A DNA stretch of 64,000 nt from an uncultured bacterium (GTDB taxonomy: Bacteria > Dictyoglomota > Dictyoglomia > Dictyoglomales > Dictyoglomaceae). Below are positions 26,981-37,504 of the stretch, in pieces. The translations under genes and the position numbers were made by a program. The stretch spans positions 1 through 64,000 of the forward strand of contig CALHLF010000011.1 of assembly GCA_938034905.1 (NCBI GenBank), given 5' to 3'. Every line of letters begins with the position of its first letter. Within the stretch, counting starts at the first letter, position 1. The notes under the pieces were generated by a model, which made no database searches, had not been told where the DNA came from, and was given only the letters and a program-made list of their open reading frames with translations.

Positions 26981-27027
26981 AATTTTTAATATGTCCATAC
27001 CTATCTACTATCAGTTCAAGAAAATCA

Positions 27028-27056
27028 TTGACAGGAAGGGGGGTTTGGTATATATT
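27028..27056 (+). promoter_or_regulatory. Promoter of the speD-minE gene run
   Basis: TTGACA (27028-27033), a 17-base spacer, then TATATT (27051-27056). A start near 27063 leaves a ~36-base leader with the Shine-Dalgarno aaaggaga. Confidence 0.75.
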
Positions 27057-27098
27057 TAGTTTTGAATTTTTTAAGGAAAGGAGATTAAAGAAAAAGAG

Positions 27099-27500
27099 AT
27101 GTTGGGACCGCATGTTGTTTTAGACTTCTATGGATGTCCCAAAGAGTTATTAGAAGATATTAATTATATTTACGAAATTTTAGATAAGCTTCCTGAAGGA
27201 ATAGGTATGCATAAAATTATGCCACCTTATGTAATGAAATATCTTCCAAAGGATGACCCAATGGATTGGGGAATATCTGGGGTTGTTTTAATTGCAGAGA
27301 GTCATATAACTATTCATACTTGGCCAGAATTGAAATATGCAAGTATAGATATTTTCTCTTGCAAAGCCTTTGATATTGAAAAAGCAAAGAAATTTTTAGA
27401 GGGAAAATTTAAACCAGAGAAAACAGAATGGGAGGTATTGATTAGAGGGAAGGAGTTTCCATCTCACCTTTTAAAAAGAGGAAGAAATGGAACAGATTAA
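27099..27500 (+). CDS. speD: S-adenosylmethionine decarboxylase proenzyme (bacterial class)
   Basis: Makes decarboxylated SAM, the aminopropyl donor for spermidine and longer polyamines. 133 residues. Self-cleavage is expected between E67 and S68 in IAESHITIHTWPE, generating the pyruvoyl group; H73 and C88 are the expected processing and catalytic residues. It heads a long co-directional gene run and overlaps speB by 14 bases. The aminopropyltransferase is not nearby. Confidence 0.95.
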   Translation: MLGPHVVLDFYGCPKELLEDINYIYEILDKLPEGIGMHKIMPPYVMKYLPKDDPMDWGISGVVLIAESHITIHTWPELKYASIDIFSCKAFDIEKAKKFLEGKFKPEKTEWEVLIRGKEFPSHLLKRGRNGTD

Positions 27501-28365
27501 ATCAACCCCTTCTTTTGCAGGTTTACCAAATTGTTCCTTTGAAGAGGCAAAGGTAGTTATTGTTCCAATATCATATGAGGTTACCACTTCCTATAGGAAG
27601 GGTACAAAAGAAGGTCCTATAGCAGTACTTAATTCCTCATATAATTTGGAACTGTATGATGAGGAATTGGATACAACTCCTGCAGAGATAGGAATCTATA
27701 CCTATCCTGAGCCTATTCTTCCCATTGGAGATTTAAAACTTCCTTTAAAATATATTAAGGAAATTGCCAATAAAATAATTGAGTCGAAAAAATTTCCCAT
27801 ATTTTTAGGTGGAGAGCATACAATAACCATAGGAATTCTCTCTGCATACATCGAGAAGTTTTATAGTAATATAAGTGTTTTGCATTTAGATGCTCATTGT
27901 GACTTAAGAAAGGAATATGAAGGAACATCTTATCATCATGCTTGTGCCTTGAGAATTGCAGGAGAGAAAATTCCGTTAGTTCAAGTTGGAATTAGAAGTC
28001 TCTCTAAGGAAGAGAAAGAATTTATAAAGGGAAGGGAAAATATAAAAATATTTTGGAATTGGGTTATTAAAGAGAAGAATAATTGGATTGACGATGTAAT
28101 CTTATCTTTGAAGGATGAGGTTTACATAACATTAGATTTGGATGTTCTTGATCCTTCAATTATGCCTTCGGTAGGGACACCAGAGCCCGGAGGTTTGGAT
28201 TGGTGGGATATTTTGAAATTATTAAAGAGGGTTTTTGGAAAAAAGAAGGTTTTGGGAATGGATATTGTTGAGCTTTCTCCCATCCCTGGGTTGGTTTTTC
28301 CCGATTATCTAGTCTCAAGATTGATTTATAAAATAATAGGTTATTACAAAGTCTTTCAAACATGA
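27487..28365 (+). CDS. speB: Agmatinase-family ureohydrolase
   Basis: A manganese ureohydrolase of 292 residues. Metal-binding motifs: GGEHTITIG, LDAHCDLR and DLDVLDPSIMPSVGTPEPGG. Agmatinase makes putrescine and urea. In thermophiles such as Thermus the close homologue acts on N1-aminopropylagmatine instead, and sequence reading cannot separate the two. The overlap with speD supports a polyamine role. No arginine decarboxylase is present in the window. Confidence 0.9.
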   Translation: MEQIKSTPSFAGLPNCSFEEAKVVIVPISYEVTTSYRKGTKEGPIAVLNSSYNLELYDEELDTTPAEIGIYTYPEPILPIGDLKLPLKYIKEIANKIIESKKFPIFLGGEHTITIGILSAYIEKFYSNISVLHLDAHCDLRKEYEGTSYHHACALRIAGEKIPLVQVGIRSLSKEEKEFIKGRENIKIFWNWVIKEKNNWIDDVILSLKDEVYITLDLDVLDPSIMPSVGTPEPGGLDWWDILKLLKRVFGKKKVLGMDIVELSPIPGLVFPDYLVSRLIYKIIGYYKVFQT

Positions 28366-29513
28366 AAATAAAAATAGCCTTAGTTTTTGGAACAAGACCT
28401 GAGGCCATTAAGATGGCCCCTGTAGCTTATGCCCTTAAAAACTCACAATGCTTTGATACTCAAATTATCCTAACAGCTCAGCATAGAGAATTATTAGATC
28501 AAGTTATGGAATTATTTAATCTTTCTTCAAATTATGATTTAAATATTATGGAAGAAGGGCAATCCTTAACAGATATAACCATAAGGGTATTAACTGGACT
28601 TGATAAAATTTGGAAAAAGGACAGGCCCAGTATGGTTTTAGTTCATGGAGATACCACCACAACTTTTTCAGCAAGTTTATCTGCTTTTTATAATAAAATT
28701 CCTATTGCCCATGTGGAAGCAGGACTTAGAACATATAATAAATATCAGCCTTATCCTGAAGAGATAAATAGACATCTTACAGGAGTTTTAGCTGATCTTC
28801 ATTTTGCTCCTACAAGGACGGCAAAAGAAAATTTATTAAAGGAAAACGTCCCTGAAGAGAATATTTTTATAACAGGAAATACAGTAATTGATGCACTTTT
28901 ATATACTTATAATAATTTAGGGGTTTTTAAACCAAAGGAAATTAATCTTTTAGATGGAAAAATGATTTTAGTTACTGCTCATAGAAGAGAAAATTGGGGA
29001 GAACCCTTAAGAAATGTTGCTTTAGCGTTAAAGGAAATTTTAGAAAGATTTTCTGATGTATATATAGTTTTTCCAATGCATCCTAATCCAATTGTAAGAA
29101 GAGAATTCTTACCTATTTTGGGTGATAACAAAAGGGCAATTTTGATTTCTCCTGTTGATTATAGAACTATGGTTTATTTAATTGCTAACTCATATATTAT
29201 TCTTTCTGATTCGGGAGGTATTCAAGAAGAAGCACCCTCTCTTGGAAAACCTGTCTTAGTATTAAGGGAAGTAACAGAAAGGCCAGAAGCAGTAAGAGCA
29301 GGAACTGTAAAATTAGTAGGGACGGATAAAGAAAGAATTGTAAAAGAATTATCGGAACTTCTAGAAAATGAAGAATCTTATATAAAAATGTCCTCTGCAA
29401 TAAACCCTTATGGTGATGGTAAAGCAAGTTTAAGAATCTTAGAAATCTTAAAGTATTATTTTAAAATCTCATCAAATCTTCCTGAAGAGTTTAAAGGTGA
29501 ATATTCTTTATAA
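28362..29513 (+). CDS. wecB: UDP-N-acetylglucosamine 2-epimerase (non-hydrolysing)
   Basis: Interconverts UDP-GlcNAc and UDP-ManNAc for envelope polysaccharide. 383 residues. Motifs: FGTRPEAIKMAPV at the N-terminus, VHGDTTTTFSASL (about 93-105), VEAGLRTYNKYQPYPEEINR, TAHRRENWG, and SDSGGIQEEAPSLGKP near 285-300. Overlaps speB by 4 bases and comF by 17. UDP-ManNAc would suit the TagA-like transferase encoded about 6 kb downstream in the same run. Confidence 0.93.
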   Translation: MKIKIALVFGTRPEAIKMAPVAYALKNSQCFDTQIILTAQHRELLDQVMELFNLSSNYDLNIMEEGQSLTDITIRVLTGLDKIWKKDRPSMVLVHGDTTTTFSASLSAFYNKIPIAHVEAGLRTYNKYQPYPEEINRHLTGVLADLHFAPTRTAKENLLKENVPEENIFITGNTVIDALLYTYNNLGVFKPKEINLLDGKMILVTAHRRENWGEPLRNVALALKEILERFSDVYIVFPMHPNPIVRREFLPILGDNKRAILISPVDYRTMVYLIANSYIILSDSGGIQEEAPSLGKPVLVLREVTERPEAVRAGTVKLVGTDKERIVKELSELLENEESYIKMSSAINPYGDGKASLRILEILKYYFKISSNLPEEFKGEYSL

Positions 29514-30198
29514 CTTAAAGGAGATATTATTAGAAATTCTATTTCCATCAAGATGCATATTCTGTGGGACTTATTTGGAAGGATATATTTGTCCAAAATG
29601 TATTAAAAAATTGGATTTTGCAAAGAATTACTGTATTTTTTGTGGAACGCCCCTTACATCTTCAGAAAATATTTGTTATAATTGTAAAAAAGAAGAAAGG
29701 ATAGTTGATGGATTAGAATTATTAGGATATTATAAAGAAAGTTGGGAAACTCTGGTTTTTAAATTCAAATTTGAAAATAAACCTTATTTAGCAAAAATCC
29801 TTGCCCATTTGGGAAAAGAGAAAATTAGAGGTAGAGATTGGAAAATTGATTTTATTACTTATGTTCCTATGGTGCGAGAAAGGGAGTTAAAAAGGGGATA
29901 TAATCAAGCAGAGATTCTCGCTAAATTTTTAGGAAAGGAATTAAATATTGAAATTATAAATGCATTGGTTTTAAAAAGGCCTATCTTAGAGCAAAAAGCC
30001 CTTAAATATGAGGAGAGAATTGAAAATGTAAAGAATGCTTATGTGGTAAATCCTAAGGTTGATATTACTGGAAAAAATATTCTATTGGTAGATGACGTCT
30101 ATACTACTGGAGCAACATTAAAAGAATGTGCTAAAGAGCTTAAAAGGGGAAGAGCTGGAAAAGTTTTTTCTTTTGTAATATGTAAAACTTTGATTTAA
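29497..30198 (+). CDS. comF: ComF-family phosphoribosyltransferase-like protein
   Basis: A 233-residue ComF/GntX-type protein. The N-terminus has a zinc-ribbon with CIFCGTYLEGYICPKC and CIFCGTP...CYNC cysteine pairs (about residues 16-65). The C-terminal type I phosphoribosyltransferase domain ends with the PRPP loop ILLVDDVYTTGATLKECA. In competent bacteria ComF is needed for DNA uptake; elsewhere the role is uncertain. Start GTG 29497 lies within the wecB end. Confidence 0.88.
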   Translation: MNILYNLKEILLEILFPSRCIFCGTYLEGYICPKCIKKLDFAKNYCIFCGTPLTSSENICYNCKKEERIVDGLELLGYYKESWETLVFKFKFENKPYLAKILAHLGKEKIRGRDWKIDFITYVPMVRERELKRGYNQAEILAKFLGKELNIEIINALVLKRPILEQKALKYEERIENVKNAYVVNPKVDITGKNILLVDDVYTTGATLKECAKELKRGRAGKVFSFVICKTLI

Positions 30199-30213
30199 TA
30201 GGGAGGTTTTGTT

Positions 30214-30750
30214 ATGCAAATTAATATAACAGGGAAAAATGTGACTATTTCTCAAACAATGCAAGATTATGTGGAAAAAAAATTATCAAAATTGTCAAGA
30301 TTTTTTGATCAGATTTCTAATGCAGAGGTAGTATTTAAAGGAGAAGATAGAAAAGATTCTGGAAAAAGCCATATAGTTGAGGTCACTTTAGATGTCAATG
30401 GTACTATTATTAAGGCTTCTGAGGAAAATCGAGACTTTAGAACATGTATTGATTTGGTAGTTGATAAATTAGAAAGTCAGTTAAAAAGGTATAAAGAAAA
30501 ATTAATTGAAAGGAGAAGAAGGGAGCCTAGTATTCGAGAGATTTTATCTTCAGAAGAGGAGCCTAAACCAAAAGTTGTAAAGGTAAAAAGATTTGGACTT
30601 AAACCTATGAATATTGAAGAAGCGATTTTACAGATGGAAATGTTAGGACATGACTTTTTCTTATACTTAGATTCTGAAAGCGATAAAATATCTTTATTAT
30701 ATAAAAGAAAAGATGGGAATTATGGTCTAATAATTACTGAGGAGGAATAA
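30214..30750 (+). CDS. hpf: Ribosome hibernation promoting factor, long form
   Basis: Binds the 30S subunit and dimerises ribosomes in resting cells. 178 residues: the N-terminal S30AE domain (about 1-100, [20 protein letters not shown]) followed by a linker and the C-terminal dimerisation domain beginning [20 protein letters not shown]. The C-terminal domain marks the long HPF. Shine-Dalgarno gggaggt. It ends within the start of secA; hpf-secA-prfB is a common bacterial gene order. Confidence 0.94.
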   Translation: MQINITGKNVTISQTMQDYVEKKLSKLSRFFDQISNAEVVFKGEDRKDSGKSHIVEVTLDVNGTIIKASEENRDFRTCIDLVVDKLESQLKRYKEKLIERRRREPSIREILSSEEEPKPKVVKVKRFGLKPMNIEEAILQMEMLGHDFFLYLDSESDKISLLYKRKDGNYGLIITEEE

Positions 30751-33212
30751 TGAGTTTTTTCTCAAGAATTTTTGATTCTAATGCCAAGGTTCTAAAAAGA
30801 TTAGAAGAATATGTAAAAAGAATAAACGCCTTAGAACCAGAAATTTCTAAGCTATCTGATGAGGAATTAAAAAATAAAACAGTAGAATTTAAAAATAGAT
30901 TAGAGAGAGGAGCAACCCTAAATGATTTATTGATAGAAGCCTTTGCAGTAGTAAGAGAGACTGCAAAGAGAAAGGTAGGGATGAGACCTTTTGACGTTCA
31001 ATTAATGGGAGGAATTGTTCTTCATCAGGGAAAGATTGCAGAAATGCAAACAGGGGAAGGCAAAACTTTAGTTGCCACGATGCCTGCTTATCTTAATGCT
31101 TTAGAAGGAAAGGGAGTTCATATTGTGACTGTAAATGATTATTTGGCAAAAAGGGATAGGTATTGGATGGGACCTATATATGAATCCTTAGGTTTAAGCG
31201 TGGGATTATTACAGCATGATACACCTGTTCTTGAAAGGCAAAAAGCATATAATGCAGATATCACTTATGGGACAAATAATGAATTTGGATTTGATTATTT
31301 AAGAGATAATATTGCTCTTTCCCCAGATCACTTGGTTCAAAGGCCATTAAATTATGCTATAGTTGATGAGGTAGATAGTATTTTGATTGATGAGGCAAGA
31401 ACACCTTTAATAATTTCTGGCCCATCTCAGGGCAATAGTCAAATTTATAAACTTGCAATAAGAGCTGCAAGATATCTTGAAAAAGACAAAGATTATTTAG
31501 TTGATGAAAAATCAAAAACAGTATCCTTAACTGATGAAGGACTAAGAAAAGCTGAAAAATTTTTGGGAATAAAGGATCTATATGATTTTGAGCATATGAA
31601 TTTAGCTCATGCTCTTCTTCAATGTTTAAAAGCTCTTAATTTTTTTATGAAAGATAGAGATTATATTGTTAAAGATGGAGAAGTAATAATAGTTGATGAA
31701 TTTACCGGAAGATTAATGTTTGGAAGAAGATATAGTGATGGTCTTCATCAAGCTATCGAAGCAAAGGAAGGAGTAAGAATTAAAGATGAAAATATTACAT
31801 TAGCAACAATTTCTATTCAAAACTATTTTAGAATGTACAAGAAACTTGCAGGAATGACAGGAACTGCTGCAACAGAAGAGGAAGAATTTGTAAAAATTTA
31901 TGGATTAGAAGTTGTGGTTATTCCTCCTAATAGACCTTTAATAAGGACTAATTATCCTGATGTGATATATAAAACTGAAAAAGAAAAATTTGAGGCAGTA
32001 GTGAAGGAAATAGAAGAATTATATAAAATTGGAAGACCAGTCCTTGTTGGTACCACATCTATAGAAAAATCAGAAAGATTAAGTCAAATGCTAAAAAGAA
32101 GAGGGATTCCCCATCAGGTTTTAAATGCTAAATATCATGAAAAAGAAGCATATATTGTGGCTCAGGCTGGAAGATATAAAGCTGTTACTATTGCAACAAA
32201 TATGGCAGGAAGAGGAACCGATATACTTCTTGGAGGAAATCCAGAAATGCTTGCAAAACAGGAGGTAGATCCTGAAAAAGATAAAGAGAAATACTTAAAA
32301 AAACTTGAGGAATACAAAAAGATATGCGAAGAAGAGAGAAAAAAGGTTGTAGAATTAGGGGGACTTCATGTAATAGGAACAGAAAGACATGAGAGTAGAA
32401 GGATTGATAACCAACTAAGAGGAAGAGCAGGAAGACAGGGTGATCCTGGATCCTCTCGTTTTTATTTATCTTTAGAAGATGATCTCCTAAGGCTTTTTGG
32501 AGGAGATCAAATTAAGAACATAATGTCAAGATTAGGAATGGAGGATGGACAACCTATAGAATCTAGTCTCCTTACAAGAATTATTGAGAACAGCCAAGCT
32601 AAAGTTGAAAAGATGAATTTTGAAATTAGAAAACAGCTTTTGGAATATGATGATGTATTAAATAAACAAAGAGAGATAGTCTATGGGGAAAGAAGAAAAA
32701 TTTTATTGAATGATAACTTAGATGAACTTGTGAAAAGTATTTTAGACAGAGTAATGGAAAGATTCTTTAATGAATTAAAGCAAGAAGATAAAAATTCGTG
32801 GGATAGATTATTTTTAAATCTCTATGGATTTTTGCCAAAGGATTGGAAGGAAATTATTAGTAAAAATGAAGAGGAAGAAATATTCGAAGAATTAAAGAGA
32901 AAAATATGGGAAAGATTTGAAGAAAGAAAAAGGGAATTTGGAGAGGATTTATGGTATCAGATCCAAAAATTAGTTTTACTTTATATAATAGATAAACTTT
33001 GGATTGAACATTTGAATGATATGGATGCATTAAAAGAAGGAATTGGATTAAGAGCAATAGCTCATCATGATCCTTTAGTAGAATATAAAAAGGAAGCTTA
33101 TGAGATGTTCCAAAATATGGTATATACTTTTGAATGGGAAAGTATAAGATACTTATTTAATATTCATGTTACTCAAGAAAAGACGCCTAAGTCCACAAGT
33201 AGGAGGTATTAG
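30750..33212 (+). CDS. secA: Preprotein translocase ATPase SecA
   Basis: Motor of the Sec pathway at the inner membrane. 820 residues. Walker A GEGKTLVA near 102-110, [19 protein letters not shown] near 207-225, then [11 protein letters not shown] and the Walker-like [21 protein letters not shown]. The wing and scaffold domains follow. The protein ends [16 protein letters not shown], without the usual C-terminal Cys-rich zinc-binding tail used for SecB and lipid contact. The ATG overlaps the hpf stop. Confidence 0.96.
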   Translation: MSFFSRIFDSNAKVLKRLEEYVKRINALEPEISKLSDEELKNKTVEFKNRLERGATLNDLLIEAFAVVRETAKRKVGMRPFDVQLMGGIVLHQGKIAEMQTGEGKTLVATMPAYLNALEGKGVHIVTVNDYLAKRDRYWMGPIYESLGLSVGLLQHDTPVLERQKAYNADITYGTNNEFGFDYLRDNIALSPDHLVQRPLNYAIVDEVDSILIDEARTPLIISGPSQGNSQIYKLAIRAARYLEKDKDYLVDEKSKTVSLTDEGLRKAEKFLGIKDLYDFEHMNLAHALLQCLKALNFFMKDRDYIVKDGEVIIVDEFTGRLMFGRRYSDGLHQAIEAKEGVRIKDENITLATISIQNYFRMYKKLAGMTGTAATEEEEFVKIYGLEVVVIPPNRPLIRTNYPDVIYKTEKEKFEAVVKEIEELYKIGRPVLVGTTSIEKSERLSQMLKRRGIPHQVLNAKYHEKEAYIVAQAGRYKAVTIATNMAGRGTDILLGGNPEMLAKQEVDPEKDKEKYLKKLEEYKKICEEERKKVVELGGLHVIGTERHESRRIDNQLRGRAGRQGDPGSSRFYLSLEDDLLRLFGGDQIKNIMSRLGMEDGQPIESSLLTRIIENSQAKVEKMNFEIRKQLLEYDDVLNKQREIVYGERRKILLNDNLDELVKSILDRVMERFFNELKQEDKNSWDRLFLNLYGFLPKDWKEIISKNEEEEIFEELKRKIWERFEERKREFGEDLWYQIQKLVLLYIIDKLWIEHLNDMDALKEGIGLRAIAHHDPLVEYKKEAYEMFQNMVYTFEWESIRYLFNIHVTQEKTPKSTSRRY

Positions 33213-33214
33213 AG

Positions 33215-34334
33215 ATGGTAATGTTTTCAGTAGATTTAGAGAGTATGTATCAAGAGGTAATTAATAAATTTAAACAATTGAGAGGATATCTTTGACATAA
33301 ATAAAGAAGAAAAAGAATTGAAAATATTAGAAGATAAAATCTCTAAAGAAAACTGGCAAGATCAAGAAAAGATTAGAGATTTAATCACAAAATATAAAAG
33401 ATTAAAAGATAGATTAGAAAAATGGTATTTTTTGGAAAAAGAAGTAAAGGATCTTTCTGAGTGGAAGGAACTTATAGAAGAGGGAGAGGAATTTAGACAA
33501 GAATTTTTTGAGAGATTAAAAAATTTTGAGAAATTGTTAAAGGATTTTGAATTGGATTCTATACTTCAGGGTCCTCACGATAAAGAAAATGCAATTTTAG
33601 CTCTTCATGCAGGAACAGGAGGTACTGATGCAAGAGATTGGACTGAGATTCTTTTAAGAATGTATATAAGATGGGCAGAAAAGAAAAACTTTAAAGTAAA
33701 AATAATTGATATATCTCATGGGGAGGAGGCAGGAATAAAAAGCGCAACATTGCTAATTGAGGGAGAAAATGCATATGGTTATTTAAAGGGTGAAAAGGGA
33801 GTACATAGATTGGTAAGAATTTCTCCTTTTGATGCAAACCATAGAAGACATACTTCTTTTGCTTTAGTAGAAGTAATACCCGAACTTCCAGATAGTAAAA
33901 TTGAGATTAGACCTGAAGATTTAAAAATAGAAACATTTAGAGCAGGGGGAGCAGGAGGACAGCATGTTAATAAAGTAGAGTCTGCAGTGAGAATTACCCA
34001 CATTCCAACAGGAATAGTTGTTCAATGCCAAAATGAAAGATCTCAATATGCTAATAAAGAAATAGCGTTAAGGATTTTAAAAGCAAGATTGGAAGAATTA
34101 GAGGAAAAAAAGAGAAGGGAACAAATACAAACATTAAAGGGGGAAGTTCAAGAGATAAGTTGGGGAAATCAAATAAGATCATATATATTTCATCCTTATA
34201 CTTTAGTAAAGGATCATAGAACAGGATTGGAAATTGGTAATATTCAAGGAGTAATTGATGGAGATTTGGATCCATTTATTGAAGCATATCTTTACAAAGA
34301 ATGGCAAAAATCAAAAAGCTCTCCGAATAAATGA
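33215..34334 (+). CDS. prfB: Peptide chain release factor 2, with programmed +1 frameshift
   Basis: Recognises UGA and UAA stops. The first frame runs from ATG 33215 for 26 codons to an in-frame TGA at 33293-33295. Reading then shifts +1 at CTT-TGA-C so that GAC (33294) continues to 34334. An SD-like agagga lies just upstream of the slippery CTT. This is the classic prfB autoregulation site. The continuation holds GGTDARDW, the RF2 tripeptide SPF ([14 protein letters not shown]) and [13 protein letters not shown] with the catalytic GGQ. About 372 residues in total. Annotations starting at the downstream TTG 33318 are truncated. Confidence 0.95.
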
Positions 34335-35338
34335 AAAAAAATATCTTACTTTTTGGATATTATGGAGAGGGAAATTTTGGGGATGAATTAATATTAGAAA
34401 ATCTTAAAAATTACCTTTCAAAAAGATTTAATTTAGGGATTCTTACCTCAAATAAAAATTATTATAAAGATCTAATTTCCTTTCATAAGTTTAATCCCTT
34501 TGAGATATTAAAGGGATTAAATTGGGCAGATATTGTAATAGGTGGTGGGGGAGGAATTTTTCAAGATAAGACAAGTTTTAGGTCTTTCCTTTATTATATT
34601 TTAATTCTTTGGATTTCCTTTTTAAAAAGGAAAAAGATATATCTTATTGGTCAAAGTTTTTCCCCCTTTAGATATTTTATAAGCAGATTTTTAATAAAAT
34701 TTTCTCTCCTATTATGTGAAGAGATATATCTAAGAGATAATTTTTCCCTTAACTTTCTAAATAGCATAGGTATACCTAAGGAGAAACTTTCTATAATTCC
34801 TGATATAGCGTTTTTGACGGAATTAGTAAGACCTAAGATAGAAAGAGGCTATGTAGGTGTAAATTTTAGATCCTGGAAGGGAATTAATATAAATAGTTTA
34901 GAGGATATTTTAGAAAATCTAAAAAAAAACGAAAAGGTAATCTTTTTTTCTTTTCAGGATTCTTCAGATTTGAGACTTTTTAATAATCTCTCCCAAAAGG
35001 CAAAAAATGGTATTGAGATTGTATCTTGTTATGATAAGAATTTCATAGAAAAGTTTTGTTCCTGTAAATATTTTGTTGGAATGCGCCTTCACTCCTTAAT
35101 TTTAGCTTCAATTTTAGGAATTCCTTTTTTAGGTTTATCCTATGATGAGAAAATAGAAGCATATTTAGAGGATTTAGGTTGGAGATTTTATTTGAAAATT
35201 GATGAGCTTGATCAATTTTTCCCCCTTTGGGTCCAATTAAAAGAGGAAGAGGGATTAGAGGTATATTTAAAATGTAAAGTAGATGAGAATAGAAATTTAG
35301 TGAGGGAAAAATTAGAAAGGATTATATCTGAAATATGA
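34331..35338 (+). CDS. csaB: CsaB-like polysaccharide pyruvyl transferase
   Basis: A 335-residue member of the pyruvyl transferase family that adds pyruvate ketals to secondary wall polysaccharide, the anchor for SLH proteins. It opens with [19 protein letters not shown], the family hallmark. [15 protein letters not shown] near 68-82 and [25 protein letters not shown] near the C-terminus are also typical. Followed with overlap by a TagA-like transferase, a pairing seen in wall polysaccharide clusters. The pyruvylated polymer is not known. Confidence 0.87.
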   Translation: MKKNILLFGYYGEGNFGDELILENLKNYLSKRFNLGILTSNKNYYKDLISFHKFNPFEILKGLNWADIVIGGGGGIFQDKTSFRSFLYYILILWISFLKRKKIYLIGQSFSPFRYFISRFLIKFSLLLCEEIYLRDNFSLNFLNSIGIPKEKLSIIPDIAFLTELVRPKIERGYVGVNFRSWKGININSLEDILENLKKNEKVIFFSFQDSSDLRLFNNLSQKAKNGIEIVSCYDKNFIEKFCSCKYFVGMRLHSLILASILGIPFLGLSYDEKIEAYLEDLGWRFYLKIDELDQFFPLWVQLKEEEGLEVYLKCKVDENRNLVREKLERIISEI

Positions 35339-36057
35339 AAACTATTAAAATTTTGGAAATACCTTTTACCTTTTTTGACCATAAAAAGGAATTTGAGGAG
35401 AAGATTATTTCTTTTTTAAAAGAAGAAAAATTACATTCAATATTTACACCAAATGCAGAAATTATTTCAATTGCAGAAAGAAATAATAATTTAAAAAAAA
35501 TATTGATGAATTCTGACCTAAATCTTCCTGATGGAATTGGAGTTATTTTTCTTGCTAAAAAATTAGGGTATAAAAATCTAAAAAAACTTGCAGGTATAGA
35601 TGCTATGAAGTATATGCTTTCTTTAGCTGTAAAAGAAGACATATCTGTCTATTTCTTGGGTGCAAAAGAGGAGATTCTAAGAGATATGATAAAGAAAATT
35701 GAAGAGAATTATAAGGGATTATCAATTGCAGGGTATCACCATGGCTATTTTTTAAAGGATTACGAAGAAAAGATTATAGAGGATATAAATATGTCCGCTG
35801 CCAAAGTATTATTTGTTGCCCTCGGAGCTCCAAAACAGGAGTTTTGGATTGAGAAAAATAAAGATAAATTAAAAGTAAGAATAGCAATGGGTGTTGGAGG
35901 AAGTTTTGATGTCCTTTCAGAGAGAAAAAAAAGGGCTCCTAAGATTTTTATAAATCTTGGATTGGAGTGGTTATATAGAATTTTTCAAGATCCAATAAGA
36001 TTAATAAAAAGAGTTCCCAATCTTTTTTATTTTTTATATATTTATATTAGAGGCTGA
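35335..36057 (+). CDS. tagA: WecG/TagA/CpsF-family glycosyltransferase
   Basis: A 240-residue GT26 glycosyltransferase, which adds ManNAc or ManNAcA to an undecaprenyl-linked sugar. Seen: FTPNAEIISIAERN and LNLPDGIGVIFLAKK near 36-72, AGIDAMKYML, then GAPKQEFWI (about 163-171) and GVGGSFDVLSE. A wecB homologue in the same run could supply UDP-ManNAc. The protein lacks a membrane anchor but is probably peripheral at the inner face of the membrane. Confidence 0.88.
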   Translation: MKTIKILEIPFTFFDHKKEFEEKIISFLKEEKLHSIFTPNAEIISIAERNNNLKKILMNSDLNLPDGIGVIFLAKKLGYKNLKKLAGIDAMKYMLSLAVKEDISVYFLGAKEEILRDMIKKIEENYKGLSIAGYHHGYFLKDYEEKIIEDINMSAAKVLFVALGAPKQEFWIEKNKDKLKVRIAMGVGGSFDVLSERKKRAPKIFINLGLEWLYRIFQDPIRLIKRVPNLFYFLYIYIRG

Positions 36058-36062
36058 AATTT

Positions 36063-36902
36063 ATGTTTAAAAAATTCTTAGATTATTTAGGAATATTTTT
36101 AGGGGTTCTCTTAGTATCTATTAGTATTGTCATGTTTTTAGCTCCTAATAAATTGGTGGGAGGAGGAGTAAGTGGTATAGCTATTATTCTTTATCATACC
36201 TTTAAACTTCCTATTGGAATTGTTATGATTATTCTAAATATACCAATCTTTATTGCAGGTATTAAATTATTAGGATTACATTTTGGAATAAAGACCTTTT
36301 TAGGAACTTTATTACTTTCTATTACTATAGATCTTCTTGGATTTTTTCATCTTCCTTCAATAACTAATAATTTTTTAGCTACAGTTTATGGTGGCCTTAT
36401 TGGAGGTTTTGGTCTGGGAATTGTATTTAAATATGGAGGATCAACAGGTGGAACAGATATTCTCGCTCAAATTCTTTCTCATTATTCTGGTTTAAATTTG
36501 GGACAGGCGCTTTTATTTATAGATGGGATAATTGTTATTATTGCAGGTTTTATTTTCAATTTTGAATTGGCTCTTTATGCACTCTTGGTAATTCTTATTC
36601 AGGGATATGCTATTGATTTAGTTCAAGAGGGCCTTTCTTACACAAAAGCAGCATTAGTATTTTCAGAAAAACCAAGGGAGCTTGGAGAAAAAATACTCTA
36701 TGATTTAGGAAGAGGAGTTACTATTTTTTATGGGATGGGCCTTTATACTGGACAGGAAAGAGAAATTTTATATTGTGTCGTAAGTCAGGCGGAAGTTAGT
36801 AAGTTAAAAGAGATTATTCATAAGAATGATCCAAAAGCCTTTGTTGTAATCTCACCAGCCCATGAGGTCTTAGGGGAGGGATTTAAGTCTTTCAAAAAAT
36901 GA
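36063..36902 (+). CDS. YitT-family membrane protein (DUF161/DUF2179)
   Basis: A 279-residue protein with five to six hydrophobic helices over the first ~190 residues, including a GGSTGGTDILAQIL segment that is the family mark. A soluble C-terminal DUF2179 domain (about 195-275) follows, with TIFYGMGLYTGQEREILYCVV. The function of the family is not established; transport has been suggested. It sits between envelope sugar genes and maf. Confidence 0.85.
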   Translation: MFKKFLDYLGIFLGVLLVSISIVMFLAPNKLVGGGVSGIAIILYHTFKLPIGIVMIILNIPIFIAGIKLLGLHFGIKTFLGTLLLSITIDLLGFFHLPSITNNFLATVYGGLIGGFGLGIVFKYGGSTGGTDILAQILSHYSGLNLGQALLFIDGIIVIIAGFIFNFELALYALLVILIQGYAIDLVQEGLSYTKAALVFSEKPRELGEKILYDLGRGVTIFYGMGLYTGQEREILYCVVSQAEVSKLKEIIHKNDPKAFVVISPAHEVLGEGFKSFKK

Positions 36903-37477
36903 AAAAAATTGTTCTTGCATCCAATTCTCCAAGAAGAGAATATCTTTTAAAGTTAATTGGTTTAGATTTTATAGTTTATCCCAGTAATGTAGAAGAAGAT
37001 GAAGGTGAAGTTATTAAATCTCCAAAGGAGATTGTCCTAAAAAATGCATTAAATAAAGCAAGGGCTGTTTCTCGTTATTTTCCTTATGCTATCATTATCG
37101 GTGCTGATACCATTGTGGTTTTAAATGGCAAAATATTGGGAAAACCAAAGGATAAGAAATCTGCAATTGAAATGTTAAGCAAATTAAGGGGAAAGACTCA
37201 TCAGGTTTTTACAGGAATAGTTGTTTGGGAGACACCGGAAGATAGATATTATACGAGGGTTGTTAAAAGCTTAGTGAAAATGAGGGATTATTCTATGGAA
37301 GAGATTATAAATTATGTAGAAACAGGAGAACCTATGGATAAAGCAGGAGCCTATGGAATTCAGGGAAAAGGAGCAGTTTTAATTGAAAAAATAGAAGGTG
37401 ATTACTATAATATAGTTGGATTACCTTTAGCCCCTTTATATTTACTTTTGAAGAAGTTAGGGGTTAAAATCTTTTAA
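36899..37477 (+). CDS. maf: Maf-family nucleoside triphosphate pyrophosphatase
   Basis: A 192-residue house-cleaning pyrophosphatase hydrolysing dTTP, UTP and modified nucleotides. N-terminal ASNSPRREYLL (7-17), then GADTIVVLNGKILGKPKDK near 66-84, and the C-terminal GAYGIQGKGAVLIEKIEGDYYNIVG in two halves. Its position just ahead of mreBCD is widely conserved, and Maf has been linked to septum formation in Bacillus. Starts within the previous stop. Confidence 0.93.
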   Translation: MKKIVLASNSPRREYLLKLIGLDFIVYPSNVEEDEGEVIKSPKEIVLKNALNKARAVSRYFPYAIIIGADTIVVLNGKILGKPKDKKSAIEMLSKLRGKTHQVFTGIVVWETPEDRYYTRVVKSLVKMRDYSMEEIINYVETGEPMDKAGAYGIQGKGAVLIEKIEGDYYNIVGLPLAPLYLLLKKLGVKIF

Positions 37478-37504
37478 AATATACGAAAAGGAGAAGGAGG
37501 ATTT

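Noticed and set aside
26907-27113. 68-codon minus-strand frame across the speD promoter and inverted repeat
   Set aside because: It runs through the palindromic element and promoter and has no ribosome site; treated as chance, although the VNDFLELIVDRYGHIKNW part might be a relic.
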